From Oligoflexia bacterium (lineage in GTDB: Bacteria > Bdellovibrionota > Bacteriovoracia > Bacteriovoracales > Bacteriovoracaceae), in the NCBI GenBank assembly GCA_015231955.1, contig JADGAN010000042.1, positions 1 through 44,234 on the forward strand: a stretch of 44,234 nucleotides of DNA, written 5' to 3'. The notes under the pieces were generated by a model. The model was not told where the DNA came from. It did not search any database and saw nothing but the letters and a program-made list of their open reading frames with translations. The position numbers were made by a program, and so were the translations under genes. Positions within the stretch are counted from its first letter, which is position 1. The number at the start of each line of letters is the position of its first letter. Below, piece after piece: positions 7,907 through 17,091 of the stretch.

Positions 7907-8743
7907 TTAACGGTAAATTGTAGTATTTAAATATTTTTCTAGCATTTGTCTCAATTTTTTTTGTTGCCACTCAAATTCTAGGGCGCTGGTTGAATTAATG
8001 AAATTGTAGATTAGCGTTAAGTAAGCGGCCGTAGCATTCGCTGCGGCCTTTGCTTCCTCGGATAAACAATCAAATTTTCTCCCGCTTAAACACCCCCATT
8101 TGATCATCCAGATGTAATCACTTTTACCTAAGAATTGATGATAACAGACATTAGGAAATTTCTTGCCATAGGTGCAAATATCTTTTATTCGATAATTATT
8201 AGCTTGCGATTCTCGTTGTGTATGTGCTGGTGAATAGGAGTCTTGAAGTGTATGCAGTACATGACCGATCCAAAAATAAAAATTTTCAAGGTCATTTTGA
8301 TAGAAAAATTCTAGAGCATAGGCAGTGTTGGTTTGCACCAGGGATCTTATTGCTTGCAGACTCTCATCAAAAGTTTCAACCTGTTTGTTAGCATAATTGC
8401 GAAGTGAGTGAATATTTTGCAAATGACTGTTTTGCTGCCAATATTGGAGAGTACAGGCAGCTTGTTCTAATTGATAGTATCGACATAGCACTAAATTTGG
8501 GACATCACTGGAATAATTTCCACGCAGCAAAGGATTAATAGTATTAAATCCATGATCACCTATTGCGATGGTAGGATAAAATTCTATTCCAATTGCTAGG
8601 TTTGCCATCTCAACACCAAAACGGGTAAGATCTTCGTGCCCTCGAATTATTCCATTACTCCACTTTTGTTCAGATTGAAAATTTTCCTGCGCATTTAAAT
8701 CGATTGCTAGAATTGCTATGATTACAAATAAAATTTTTTTCAC
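7907..8743 (-). CDS. Exported zinc-dependent phospholipase C/S1-P1-like protein
   Basis: The 278-residue exported protein contains WIGHVLHTLQDSYSPAHTQ with His161, His164, Asp168 and His174. This is the hallmark zinc-ligand stretch of the zinc-dependent phospholipase C / S1-P1 nuclease fold (HxxxHxxxD..PxH type). An earlier RGHEDLTRFG (His36) supplies the N-terminal ligand region. The true start is a GTG (8741-8743) placed 8 bp after GGAGG; the ATG 18 bp upstream lies before that ribosome site. The signal peptide is residues 1-18. No nearby partner requires a nuclease role, and the downstream phosphatase makes phospholipid cleavage attractive. PLC versus nuclease cannot be settled by motif alone. 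Confidence 0.75.
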   Translation of the reverse strand: MKKILFVIIAILAIDLNAQENFQSEQKWSNGIIRGHEDLTRFGVEMANLAIGIEFYPTIAIGDHGFNTINPLLRGNYSSDVPNLVLCRYYQLEQAACTLQYWQQNSHLQNIHSLRNYANKQVETFDESLQAIRSLVQTNTAYALEFFYQNDLENFYFWIGHVLHTLQDSYSPAHTQRESQANNYRIKDICTYGKKFPNVCYHQFLGKSDYIWMIKWGCLSGRKFDCLSEEAKAAANATAAYLTLIYNFINSTSALEFEWQQKKLRQMLEKYLNTTIYR

Positions 8744-8893
8744 AATTCTTCCCTCCTCCATGCTTGAATTGCTAAATTGATCCGTTCATCTCATGATGAA
8801 CTTTTTTGCACATTTTGAGGGTTAATGATTGGTTAAGCTACGATCAAGAATTGGTTAAACTGAATTTTCTAGAGTATTTTGGTTTATAGTTAA

Positions 8894-9214
8894 TCAGGAG
8901 TGGTTATTTTGCAAAACTCTGCTTTTGGAATAGGAAATATTAACAGTTCGGCCACAGGCCCATAACACTTTCAATAACACATCGATCGAAATTCCAGTAG
9001 TGTTGTCTTGTAATATCCTTGCTATTCTGGCGCGAGATGTTTTTGCTTTGATGGCCATTTCGGTGACGGTAACACCTTGCTCTTTTAAGCACTTCTTGAT
9101 TTCTTTTGTTAGACTCAGTCTTAATTTCCATTCTACTGTCGCTTCGGGATTTTTTTCCAATATGTGATTTAGATCAAATGTTTTTTTATTCGTGATTTTT
9201 TTTTGAGTGCGCAT
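8894..9214 (-). CDS. HigA/XRE-type helix-turn-helix protein (orphan antitoxin-like)
   Basis: The protein has about 106 residues from the ATG at 9214 (AAAGGAT upstream); a longer reading frame exists but lacks a ribosome site. The central part EIKKCLKEQGVTVTEMAIKAKTSRARIARILQD is an XRE-type HTH, followed by ISIDVLLKVLWACGRTVNISY, the pattern of HigA-like antitoxins and related regulators. No RelE/HigB-like toxin gene lies on either side (intergenic DNA upstream, the PLC gene downstream). It is therefore an orphan regulator or a toxin-antitoxin remnant. Confidence 0.75.
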   Translation of the reverse strand: MRTQKKITNKKTFDLNHILEKNPEATVEWKLRLSLTKEIKKCLKEQGVTVTEMAIKAKTSRARIARILQDNTTGISIDVLLKVLWACGRTVNISYSKSRVLQNNHS

Positions 9215-9474
9215 CGATTCTATCCTTTGATAATTATGTTGGAAAATAATGTGTATCAAGTATGGTGCAGTTGTCAAGTGTTGATTGTTTCACTGACTTA
9301 AATTGTTGGCAGGGGTATTAATACTATTTTTATTGATGCCATCTTGATTGCACGAGGGACAAGTAATTTCGATGAATTATATTGGAGAAAAAATAAGCAA
9401 ATAAAGAGGCGGATGATTGCGAAGAGTGGGAGTAAAATGGAGTGAAATAGATTGGAATAGAGGAGCTGTAGTGC

Positions 9475-9594
9475 ATGAGACAACAATTTTGTTTTTTTCT
9501 GATATTGGCAACGCTCTCCGTGTGGACATTCGCAGGAGCGAATGCAATTGCTAGTATGGAGGTTATAGAGATAAGAGGGATGAACAATGATTAG
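9475..9594 (+). CDS. 39-residue exported peptide overlapping the next gene
   Basis: A small frame with a well-placed GAGGAG ribosome site starts at ATG 9475 and ends at TAG 9592-9594. It overlaps the first bases of the following gene (ATG 9587) by 8 bp. The peptide is almost entirely a signal sequence: MRQQ, a hydrophobic core CFFLILATLSVWTF, an AGANAIAS cleavage-like region and a short tail with EVIEIRGMNND. The features that support it are start-site quality, signal-peptide composition and stop/start overlap. It may be an exported micropeptide or a coupling leader for the 353-residue protein. Confidence 0.5.
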   Translation: MRQQFCFFLILATLSVWTFAGANAIASMEVIEIRGMNND

Positions 9595-10648
9595 CAAATG
9601 GTTGTATGTGGCAAGTGTGGTGATATCCTTAGTGGGATGTTTTGGTGAACAGATTCAGGTAAGAGCTGCAGAAGAAGCGGTGTGTGCAGAGAGTGTCCCG
9701 GGAGTGTTACAGGAGATTGTAGAAAAAGTAGGTGTCACCTATGAAGAAGTGATTGCTTTACTGCTAAGAAGTGAAAAAGCACAGAAATTTGATGATAGCT
9801 TGATTTTTACGGATAGTGGAAGCACAGATAAAAATTTATTTTGTGGAGATTTTATCGAGAAGGGGCACGCATCACTAATGCTCGGGAAAGGACAAAAGGA
9901 AAAATTTAATTGGGGTTCAGAAAGTGCAAAGGGGAGTGCTTACAGGATTAGTGAAATAGAGAACTATCTTAAAAAAGTTTTTGAGGAGATTAAAAAGCTG
10001 TGGGGGCATGAGATCAATCCTATGGATCTTTTCCATGGGCATATGGTTTTAGGAAAAGATGGTGACTTGTATGTCGTGTTTCATGCCAAAGAGTACCCGA
10101 CCGATATTGATAATAAATTGAGCTTTGCTCGTTTGGTTTTTGGAGTAGATCCTAAAGCAACAAGGGGATGGTCCTATGACCATAAAGTACCCGGTTTTAG
10201 TCAGCGGAATATCGTACTATCAATTAAAAATAATAAACTTAGAGTGGTGACAGAGCGTGCACCTTTTTGGATGAACGACTCCCAAGTGATTACACCTGAT
10301 ACCAGTGCAGCGATGACACTTGCTGAAAGTGATTTTGGAAAGGTGATTGGCAGTTTTAATTATCTTCCCGGGTATGGGATTAGTGATCAAGTCTATTTTA
10401 ATTTGGCCGGTGGGGATAACACTTTGATTAGAATTAAAATGGAGAAGTTATTTTTAGGGCCAAGCGGAAGTGAGCATTTTGTAGCGATGGACTTAAAACA
10501 AAAGCTAATGGCCTGCGCTTGTGCTTACAAGTTGGAGGGGGATTTTTCGCTTGCGCCTGAATGTGGAGGCTTCTTGCAGCAGCAGTTTCCTGGAAAATTC
10601 CTCAAGAATATAGATGTCTATACGCTTGCTAAAGGGCAGTGGCGGTAA
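9587..10648 (+). CDS. Exported protein of unknown function upstream of the Rhs toxin
   Basis: The 353-residue protein has a signal region MISKWLYVASVVISLVGCF; the VGC could be a weak lipobox, or cleavage may follow VRAAEEA. I recognise no family. Visible features are a Cys at FCGDF, an acidic amphipathic helix region (ISEIENYLKKVFEEIKKLWGHE), a segment MDLFHGHMVLGKDGDLYVVFHAKEYP and a Cys-rich tail (LMACACAYKLEGDFSLAPECGG). The HGHMVLGKDGDLYVVFHAKE part looks like beta-rich substrate-binding sequence. The gene is translationally coupled to the tiny exported peptide and precedes the polymorphic toxin by 107 bp. The toxin has its own predicted promoter, so cofunction is only suggested. Confidence 0.65.
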   Translation: MISKWLYVASVVISLVGCFGEQIQVRAAEEAVCAESVPGVLQEIVEKVGVTYEEVIALLLRSEKAQKFDDSLIFTDSGSTDKNLFCGDFIEKGHASLMLGKGQKEKFNWGSESAKGSAYRISEIENYLKKVFEEIKKLWGHEINPMDLFHGHMVLGKDGDLYVVFHAKEYPTDIDNKLSFARLVFGVDPKATRGWSYDHKVPGFSQRNIVLSIKNNKLRVVTERAPFWMNDSQVITPDTSAAMTLAESDFGKVIGSFNYLPGYGISDQVYFNLAGGDNTLIRIKMEKLFLGPSGSEHFVAMDLKQKLMACACAYKLEGDFSLAPECGGFLQQQFPGKFLKNIDVYTLAKGQWR

Positions 10649-10668
10649 TCCAAAACACACGTTCCTAT

Positions 10669-10696
10669 TTGACTAATTGATCTATAGACATAATCT
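10669..10696 (+). promoter_or_regulatory. Sigma-70-like promoter for the Rhs toxin gene
   Basis: TTGACT (10669-10674), a 16-bp spacer and TAATCT (10691-10696) lie 60 bp before the toxin start. The box TGCTCCTGTT just downstream recurs before the second small membrane-protein gene at 17049-17058. The assignment is by consensus only. Confidence 0.45.
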
Positions 10697-10755
10697 TTGC
10701 TCCTGTTATAAGAATAGGCCTTTGCGTTTAAGGAATGCTTAGAGGATAGGAATTT

Positions 10756-13700
10756 ATGTACAGAATATTCTCAATACTCGTCATTGCACTTTTAGCAGTG
10801 TCGCCACTCTGTGCTTCGCCACCGATCCATCTCGGAGAAGAGCACGGGCCTAGACCGGGGCCAGGAGGCGGAGGAGGAGGAGGTGGTGGTGGCCATGGGC
10901 CACAAGTAGATCCTGGCGTTGTTCAAACACAGGTGTACTCTTCGTTAGAGGCCATAAGACCAAAGTCCCCTCACTTTGCGAAGGCCTCCTTTGAAGCAAT
11001 AACAGAAGCGCTGAAGAAAAAGCTTCAATTTGCGCCTTATCTGGAAGTTGTTGCCAATCGGGGGAGTTTTCAAACAGCGTTTACGGTGCCTGTTCCTGCA
11101 AACTTTTCTCCGATAAAATCCTTGAGCTTTAATTATGACTCACAAAACGATCAAGAGGGTTACTTCGGGATAGGTTGGTCCTTATCATTGCCGATGATTG
11201 AGAGCAGTTTTAGAGGGAAGGAGTATGCGCCTTATATTGTTCATGGGCTTGGTAATGGGGAGTTGGTCTACGTCCCTGAAGAACAGGCGCTGGTGGAGAT
11301 GAGGCGAGATTTAATCACAAGACTTTTAAAGGCCGCCTTTATTAATGCACCAGTGGGAAGATTAACTCCTTACCGTGCGTTCATCGATGAAACTGGGCAC
11401 TCTTTTGTGGCCGTGTCCGATCAACATGATAATCACCTTGGTTTTGTTGTCAGTACACTGTCAGGAGATCAATATCTCTTTGATAAAGATGGGTATCTTA
11501 ATTATGCTAGCAATGTTTTAGGGTATGGCCCTTATTTTGATTGGTCTCAAGGTACGCTGCTTCATATGTACTATGATAGCTGGGCCATCGAATTTATCTA
11601 CGAAAAATTGAAGCGTGAGGATGTGAATTTACCTGCATTCCAGCAAGGTTTCTTTGCGGATTTATCAGAAAAACTCGTTGGTATTAAGTATCTCGATTTT
11701 ACAAAGTTCACGGAAGAGCTTAGTGAAGCACCATCGAGGACAATCCACTTTTCTTATAATAGTCAAAATCGCTACTTATCTAAGGTTGCTTATGCAGGGG
11801 CAAAATTTCCGATTTTTCATGGCAGTTATCAATTGTTAAAAGATGATTTGCAGCTTACTAGCAATGAATTTTCCCCGAAAGACAATAAGCTGCCACTGCT
11901 CTCTTACAGAGATAATTTGCAGGTGATCACCAAAGATCCTAATAGCAATGTTCAAGAGATTTATGTTGACTTAGATAACGATTTTATTGTCGACAAAGTA
12001 GTCATTGACCAGAGTAAAAAAAATAGTTTTATTAAAAACCGTTTAAATCCACCCGATTTTTATGGGCCTAAGTATAATAATCGTATCGATTATAGCAATG
12101 GAACCACAGGAATCTATCCTTTAAGCTGGCAAACAATCGATGGTATTTTAAACCAAGAGTTTAACCAGCGAAATCCTACGGAGCTTTCATTTTATAAAGG
12201 TAAGCTTGCGGCCGATGGAAAAACAGTTGATTTTGAGAGTGACAACTCTTTCTTTGATATAAAGGGGTGGAGCTATGAACCTCACACCTTTATCGTATAT
12301 CGCAAAGACAAAAATATTGGAGACAATCTCCATTTAAGTATTCCGGTACTGGCAACCTATCAACACGCTCTACACTTTATTGATCTAAATGGTGATGGGA
12401 AAAAAGATTTAATCTACTGCCAAGGTGATCCTAAGTTTGCTTATGAGAATAAAGACGAGGAAAGACGTCCATCACTCCTTATTGAAGATATTTTAAGAAA
12501 CGTCACAGGGGATAAATATCTCTTCTCTAGCGCTAGTCCTTGGCCTAAAAATAGAGACAGTATGCCCGTAGCAAGACCTACATTAGATAGTGAGGGGGCA
12601 ATACCACTGCTTGCTTATCAAGATGTCATTCCAAAAGTAGAAGATGTGATCGCGGTCTCGCCTAAAAGTTTTTCTTCCAAAGGAGCACTGGTTGCCACTA
12701 GTGAGTTTAAGTGTCATGCTTACTCGATTTTTCATGATTTTAATCAAGATGGAATTGTTGATGTGCTTACAGGGCATACACTTTACCTACGAGGAAAAAC
12801 GGCATCCCAAGTTAAAAAGATCACTAACTATTCGCTTGCGAAATATTTCAATGTAAGTGTACGCTCCCTAGAAAATCTCATGATGGCCGATTTAACAAAT
12901 GATGGGCGTTTAACCATCTTTAACGGCCGAGGCGTAGAGCATAATCCCATCGATGGTGAAACTTATATCATCAAGGATGGGTCGACCGAAAGGAAACGCA
13001 CTCTAAAAAATAAAATACTCTTGTCTAAGCTCACTTCTCCTTTTGGAGGGACAATAAGCGTTCAATACAAGTGGACAGATGGTGTGATCACTGTTGCCTC
13101 CATTATCAAAGATCCTAATGCAGACTACGTTCATGTAAGAAGCGGTGATGACTATGATACTCCTCTCTCTACCCACCAACCTGTGGTTAAAGAGGTCTAC
13201 TCCTTTGCTCAAAAGTTGCTTGATCCTTTTACAAGACAGTTTGTTGGTTTTAGATTCTCAAAGCTTGAAAAGAGTTTCTTGGAGGAGGATGCTAATGAAA
13301 CTCATCCTAAAAAAATCATTGAACATGAATTTAATAACGGCCTTGGTTCGCTTTTAAATACGCGCTACCTTAGTCGTGGATTACTTTTAGGAAAACCCTC
13401 GCTTAAACGAATAAGAGGTGAAGACTCAGTATCTGGATATGAAGAGAGTCTTTTCCATTTTGGAATCACTCAGCTTTACGGGGGACAAGTGTTGCTTTCT
13501 CAACTACTAAAGAGCGAAAGCAAGCGGTATGATAATGAAGGTCTCCTTGTCTCTTCAGTTTATGCTAAAACATCAAGGGATAACTTTGCTTGGCGTTTTT
13601 TCCCTCTTCAAGAGAAGAGAGAAAAAAACGGAAATGTTGTAAATGTAGTCCTCTACGATTTTGATGAACACAATTATCTTCGCTATCCTATTCGTGAAAG

Positions 13701-16449
13701 TGTTTTTGTGAATGGAAAACTGGGACGACACGAAGTCTCGTTTCAAGTGGATAAAGATAAATTTCCAGGTAGTATTTTGTCCTACTCCATTGGTGATAAA
13801 AAACAGAGCTATGAGTATGATGAGTACGGCCGTGTGGTGCAGATGCAAGCGCAAAACGGGTATACGCAAAAGTTTGAATACCACGAGATGTTGCCGCTGC
13901 TTCAAAGTGTAACTGATAGCAGTGGAACATCCTTTGCAACCTACGACACCATCTTATCGGAAGTCCTCTCCATCACCACGCCCCTTGGAGTGACATACAA
14001 TTATACTTACTCTCCTGAAGGTATTTTAGAAAAATTAACGAAGGGGAGTCTTATCTTGTATGAGCTTAAACTTCCAAGTTACTCTCCAAGTTATCGAAAC
14101 CAATTTCTTGAGCATGTGCTTAGCTTTAAAGCATGGGGACAGCAACACACATGGTATTTAGATGGGTTTGGTCGCGTAGAAAACAGTGCTATCTTACAAG
14201 GAGCAACCTCTTTTTTTTCTGGCTTACAAATTTTTGGAGATGGAAATGCTGTATGGATGAAATACGGCCCTTATCAGTTTGACCATCTTATCCATAATGG
14301 AAGTCCCGACGCTGATGGGAGAATCGGAAAAGTTTTAAGCTCTAGCGAGTTCTCTCGTAGAGCAGTCTCTTCTAAAACTTGGAGTAACATTTTTGATGAG
14401 GTTACCAAAGAGTTAATCCCACAAGCAGATGCAGGTAGAGAAGATGTGTTTATTTATAGTAAAAAATATAGAGAGCATCGAAACTGCAAGACAGTCTCCT
14501 ATAATGAATGGATCACTGATTCAAGCATCTGCTATAGTGAGAGTGGAAATCCCATTCTCTCCTATAATCAAGGAGAAGAGTTTTACTATAAAGTAAGTCC
14601 ACTGGGCGAACTCTTAGAGCTTCCTGATCTTGGTTTGAAATGGGATTACGATCACCATGGAACCTTAGTCAGTGCAGAGGGAACTAAAGATAGGGAGTTA
14701 TCACCTGCCTGGACAAAGAGCAAGTACTACCATGATTTTATCAACAACACCGTTTTGAACTTATCCACTAAAGTGCGTGTTCAGAGTGACTCCCTAGGCA
14801 GACCTCTGCAAATTGCAAAATTGAGTGACTTAGATGAAACCGATTTACGAGAAGATTATGAGTATCAAGGAACATTGTTAAAGAAGATCACTTATCTTGA
14901 TCATAAAGGAAGGAGTGTTTTTCTCAAAGAGTTCTTCTATGATAACGATGGAAGGATCATCTCTACTAAATTTAACAACATTGAAGAGAAGTATGCTTAC
15001 TCCCCTTATGGAAAACTTTTGGACTATAAATTATTGAACAAGGGCCAAGAGATCATTTCAACACAGCTCCAATATGCCGGAGACTTTATTAGCAGCATCT
15101 CTCCTATTGTTGAAAATATCCTTTACGATCAATATGGGAATATAACCGAGCTAATATACCCTGATGGTGCTAAAGTCACACGTAAGTTTACAGATCAAGG
15201 GACAAAGCTAACTCAATTTCGTGTAGGTAAACCAGGCCATCTTAAATTTTTCTTTGAAGAAAAATACAACTATAACCATTATGGACAAATCACGAGCAGG
15301 GAAAGTGTCTACAATGAAGACACAAGCGAAGATCAATTTTCTTACCACAACATCTCTCATCAATTGCAAAATGAGTCACTATTAGAACTCAGTAACTCCA
15401 CTGAGCGTGATGGAGAGGGGCGTGTGACGGCCATTGAAAAGAACTCTCTGGAGTGGAATGGTGATAACCTAAAATCCTTAATGGCGGCGGCCGGGAACAG
15501 ATCGCGATACCTCTTTTACTACACGAGTGCTGGTGAGCTATTGGCCGCATGTCCTAGCGAGGTAGACATTGCCGAAGCAATGGAAAAATGCACTGTAAAG
15601 ATTAGTGATGACCTCTTTGTTCACCAGGGGCAAGTCCTAAAACTAGAGCGCATAGCTGGGTATCCCGTTGCTGTCTTTATCAATAATAAAAATTATCCAG
15701 TGGTAAGTGATCACCAAGGGAGCATTCGCCTTATGTTAAACGGAGACGCTAACTCTGCGGATAAAATCTTGTGGCGTAGAGATTATTCTGCTTGGGGAAC
15801 GAAGTCCGTTACCTATAATGAAAAGCAAAAAGAGATCGCAATAAAACTTGAAAGCATCTTCCCTTGGAGTTATGCAGGCCTGATTGAAGTGCCCTTTGTA
15901 AACAAAATAACCAGCATTCCACCCAATGTTCCCTCTTACTACTTCTCTAAATCAAGGGCCTATTCCCCTAACCTTAGAGCTTGGTTAAGCGTTGACCCCT
16001 TGGTGAAAACGAACCCAAATGCATTACTCCGTTTTCCTGGAAACTGGAAGTCAGTGGAGTATGCGAGCAGTGACCCTGTGAACTTGGTTGATCCAAGTGG
16101 GCATGCTGTTGTTAAAGAAAGACCTCTTGATACTCCCGCTGGAAATTACGATAAACCAAAATCTGATTTTTTAGATAAACATAACCTGGAGCCGATACAC
16201 CAACAAATAGAGTTTGATGATGGAAAAGAACCGAAAGATTTAGGCTTTTTTAATGATAGCAAAGTACGTCCAGATGATCCGAAAAATAATTATCGCTATA
16301 CTGAGGGAGCTAAACACTACGATGACAAAACCATGAGAGAGGCGGTCACGCAAGTCGATCCAGGTCACTACAATCTAATGAAAAATAACTGCCAAGATTA
16401 TGTTGATAAAGTGATCGAAAAATACAACGATCTAAAAAGGAAGAAGTAG
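10756..16449 (+). CDS. SpvB/Rhs-type polymorphic toxin with candidate peptidase C-terminus
   Basis: The 1897-residue exported protein has a signal peptide (1-20) and a glycine run (about 35-46). An SpvB/TcdB-like N-terminal domain follows (SLSFNYDSQNDQEGYFGIGWSLSLP, about 115-140). Three or four FG-GAP-like repeats come next, such as DLDNDFIVDKV (about 403), DLNGDGKKDLI (about 542) and DFNQDGIVDVL (about 659). RHS/YD repeats run from about 1010 (YEYDEYGRVVQ), and the core ends with SDHQGSIR (about 1650) and DPVNLVDPSGH (about 1774-1783). The variable 114-residue C-terminal tip holds His1815 (EPIHQQIEF) and Cys1879 (KNNCQDYVD). That H-then-C order resembles permuted NlpC/P60 (LRAT/PPPDE-like) peptidase domains. 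The GGAT ribosome region GAGGATAGGAA precedes the ATG. The toxin role is well supported by architecture; the peptidase activity is inferred. Confidence 0.85.
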   Translation: MYRIFSILVIALLAVSPLCASPPIHLGEEHGPRPGPGGGGGGGGGGHGPQVDPGVVQTQVYSSLEAIRPKSPHFAKASFEAITEALKKKLQFAPYLEVVANRGSFQTAFTVPVPANFSPIKSLSFNYDSQNDQEGYFGIGWSLSLPMIESSFRGKEYAPYIVHGLGNGELVYVPEEQALVEMRRDLITRLLKAAFINAPVGRLTPYRAFIDETGHSFVAVSDQHDNHLGFVVSTLSGDQYLFDKDGYLNYASNVLGYGPYFDWSQGTLLHMYYDSWAIEFIYEKLKREDVNLPAFQQGFFADLSEKLVGIKYLDFTKFTEELSEAPSRTIHFSYNSQNRYLSKVAYAGAKFPIFHGSYQLLKDDLQLTSNEFSPKDNKLPLLSYRDNLQVITKDPNSNVQEIYVDLDNDFIVDKVVIDQSKKNSFIKNRLNPPDFYGPKYNNRIDYSNGTTGIYPLSWQTIDGILNQEFNQRNPTELSFYKGKLAADGKTVDFESDNSFFDIKGWSYEPHTFIVYRKDKNIGDNLHLSIPVLATYQHALHFIDLNGDGKKDLIYCQGDPKFAYENKDEERRPSLLIEDILRNVTGDKYLFSSASPWPKNRDSMPVARPTLDSEGAIPLLAYQDVIPKVEDVIAVSPKSFSSKGALVATSEFKCHAYSIFHDFNQDGIVDVLTGHTLYLRGKTASQVKKITNYSLAKYFNVSVRSLENLMMADLTNDGRLTIFNGRGVEHNPIDGETYIIKDGSTERKRTLKNKILLSKLTSPFGGTISVQYKWTDGVITVASIIKDPNADYVHVRSGDDYDTPLSTHQPVVKEVYSFAQKLLDPFTRQFVGFRFSKLEKSFLEEDANETHPKKIIEHEFNNGLGSLLNTRYLSRGLLLGKPSLKRIRGEDSVSGYEESLFHFGITQLYGGQVLLSQLLKSESKRYDNEGLLVSSVYAKTSRDNFAWRFFPLQEKREKNGNVVNVVLYDFDEHNYLRYPIRESVFVNGKLGRHEVSFQVDKDKFPGSILSYSIGDKKQSYEYDEYGRVVQMQAQNGYTQKFEYHEMLPLLQSVTDSSGTSFATYDTILSEVLSITTPLGVTYNYTYSPEGILEKLTKGSLILYELKLPSYSPSYRNQFLEHVLSFKAWGQQHTWYLDGFGRVENSAILQGATSFFSGLQIFGDGNAVWMKYGPYQFDHLIHNGSPDADGRIGKVLSSSEFSRRAVSSKTWSNIFDEVTKELIPQADAGREDVFIYSKKYREHRNCKTVSYNEWITDSSICYSESGNPILSYNQGEEFYYKVSPLGELLELPDLGLKWDYDHHGTLVSAEGTKDRELSPAWTKSKYYHDFINNTVLNLSTKVRVQSDSLGRPLQIAKLSDLDETDLREDYEYQGTLLKKITYLDHKGRSVFLKEFFYDNDGRIISTKFNNIEEKYAYSPYGKLLDYKLLNKGQEIISTQLQYAGDFISSISPIVENILYDQYGNITELIYPDGAKVTRKFTDQGTKLTQFRVGKPGHLKFFFEEKYNYNHYGQITSRESVYNEDTSEDQFSYHNISHQLQNESLLELSNSTERDGEGRVTAIEKNSLEWNGDNLKSLMAAAGNRSRYLFYYTSAGELLAACPSEVDIAEAMEKCTVKISDDLFVHQGQVLKLERIAGYPVAVFINNKNYPVVSDHQGSIRLMLNGDANSADKILWRRDYSAWGTKSVTYNEKQKEIAIKLESIFPWSYAGLIEVPFVNKITSIPPNVPSYYFSKSRAYSPNLRAWLSVDPLVKTNPNALLRFPGNWKSVEYASSDPVNLVDPSGHAVVKERPLDTPAGNYDKPKSDFLDKHNLEPIHQQIEFDDGKEPKDLGFFNDSKVRPDDPKNNYRYTEGAKHYDDKTMREAVTQVDPGHYNLMKNNCQDYVDKVIEKYNDLKRKK

Positions 16450-16450
16450 T

Positions 16451-16990
16451 ATGAGAAATATTATTAGAACATTTGTAAATGGCATTAATAATAATGCTTA
16501 TGGTATACCATCTTCGTTGGTAATTGCATTTTTTAGTTATTTAACAATTTCATCGAATGTCCCTAAACCTATTTCTCCTTTTTCTGTGACAGTGGTATTC
16601 CCAATGTTTATTGCAATCGCAATAGTGGGAAAGACTTTTTTAAGTTCATTACTGACATCCTTTTTTTGTTCTTCACTGTACATAATCATTTTCAATACTG
16701 TATTTAAAAAATGGTCTAAATTTGCGCAGGTTTTTAGTTATGGTTATTTTTTAATTATACTTTGCTCTATTTACTATTACATAAAAGCATTTGATTTCGG
16801 TATGAAATACCAAGGAAGCACACATACCTACACAGTTACAACTATTAATATGATTCTAATCTCAATTGTCACTTATTTGAATTGGCGTTCTCTTATTGTA
16901 CGAACACCATTCATGCTGAAATTTTCTGGCACGGTGTTTTTTCTTTGGTTTTTTTGGATATCATTTCCATGGTTAGGTGAATTAATATAA
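16451..16990 (+). CDS. Membrane protein, candidate immunity protein of the Rhs toxin
   Basis: The 179-residue protein has four to five predicted membrane helices (around 20-36, 44-75, 85-107, 125-142 and 155-175). It starts 1 bp after the toxin stop, with an AAGGAAG ribosome site inside the toxin's last codons, so translation is coupled. It is more AT-rich than the toxin core, as cassette-like tip/immunity pairs often are. Position directly after a polymorphic toxin tip is the classic place for the cognate immunity gene. No family motif is recognised, so the immunity role is inferred from position. A membrane immunity protein would suggest that the toxin acts at or from the inner membrane or periplasm. 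Confidence 0.6.
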   Translation: MRNIIRTFVNGINNNAYGIPSSLVIAFFSYLTISSNVPKPISPFSVTVVFPMFIAIAIVGKTFLSSLLTSFFCSSLYIIIFNTVFKKWSKFAQVFSYGYFLIILCSIYYYIKAFDFGMKYQGSTHTYTVTTINMILISIVTYLNWRSLIVRTPFMLKFSGTVFFLWFFWISFPWLGELI

Positions 16991-17091
16991 GCGATCAATC
17001 ATTATATTCGCGAGTGACTGAGTGTTGATCCACTGAAAAAAAACAATCTGCTCCTGTTTACTAGAATTAGTGAACAATGAAAGGATTAAAA

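Noticed and set aside
8894-9214. Complete HigBA-type toxin-antitoxin pair
   Set aside because: Only the antitoxin-like HTH is seen; neighbouring sequence holds no RelE-fold toxin frame.
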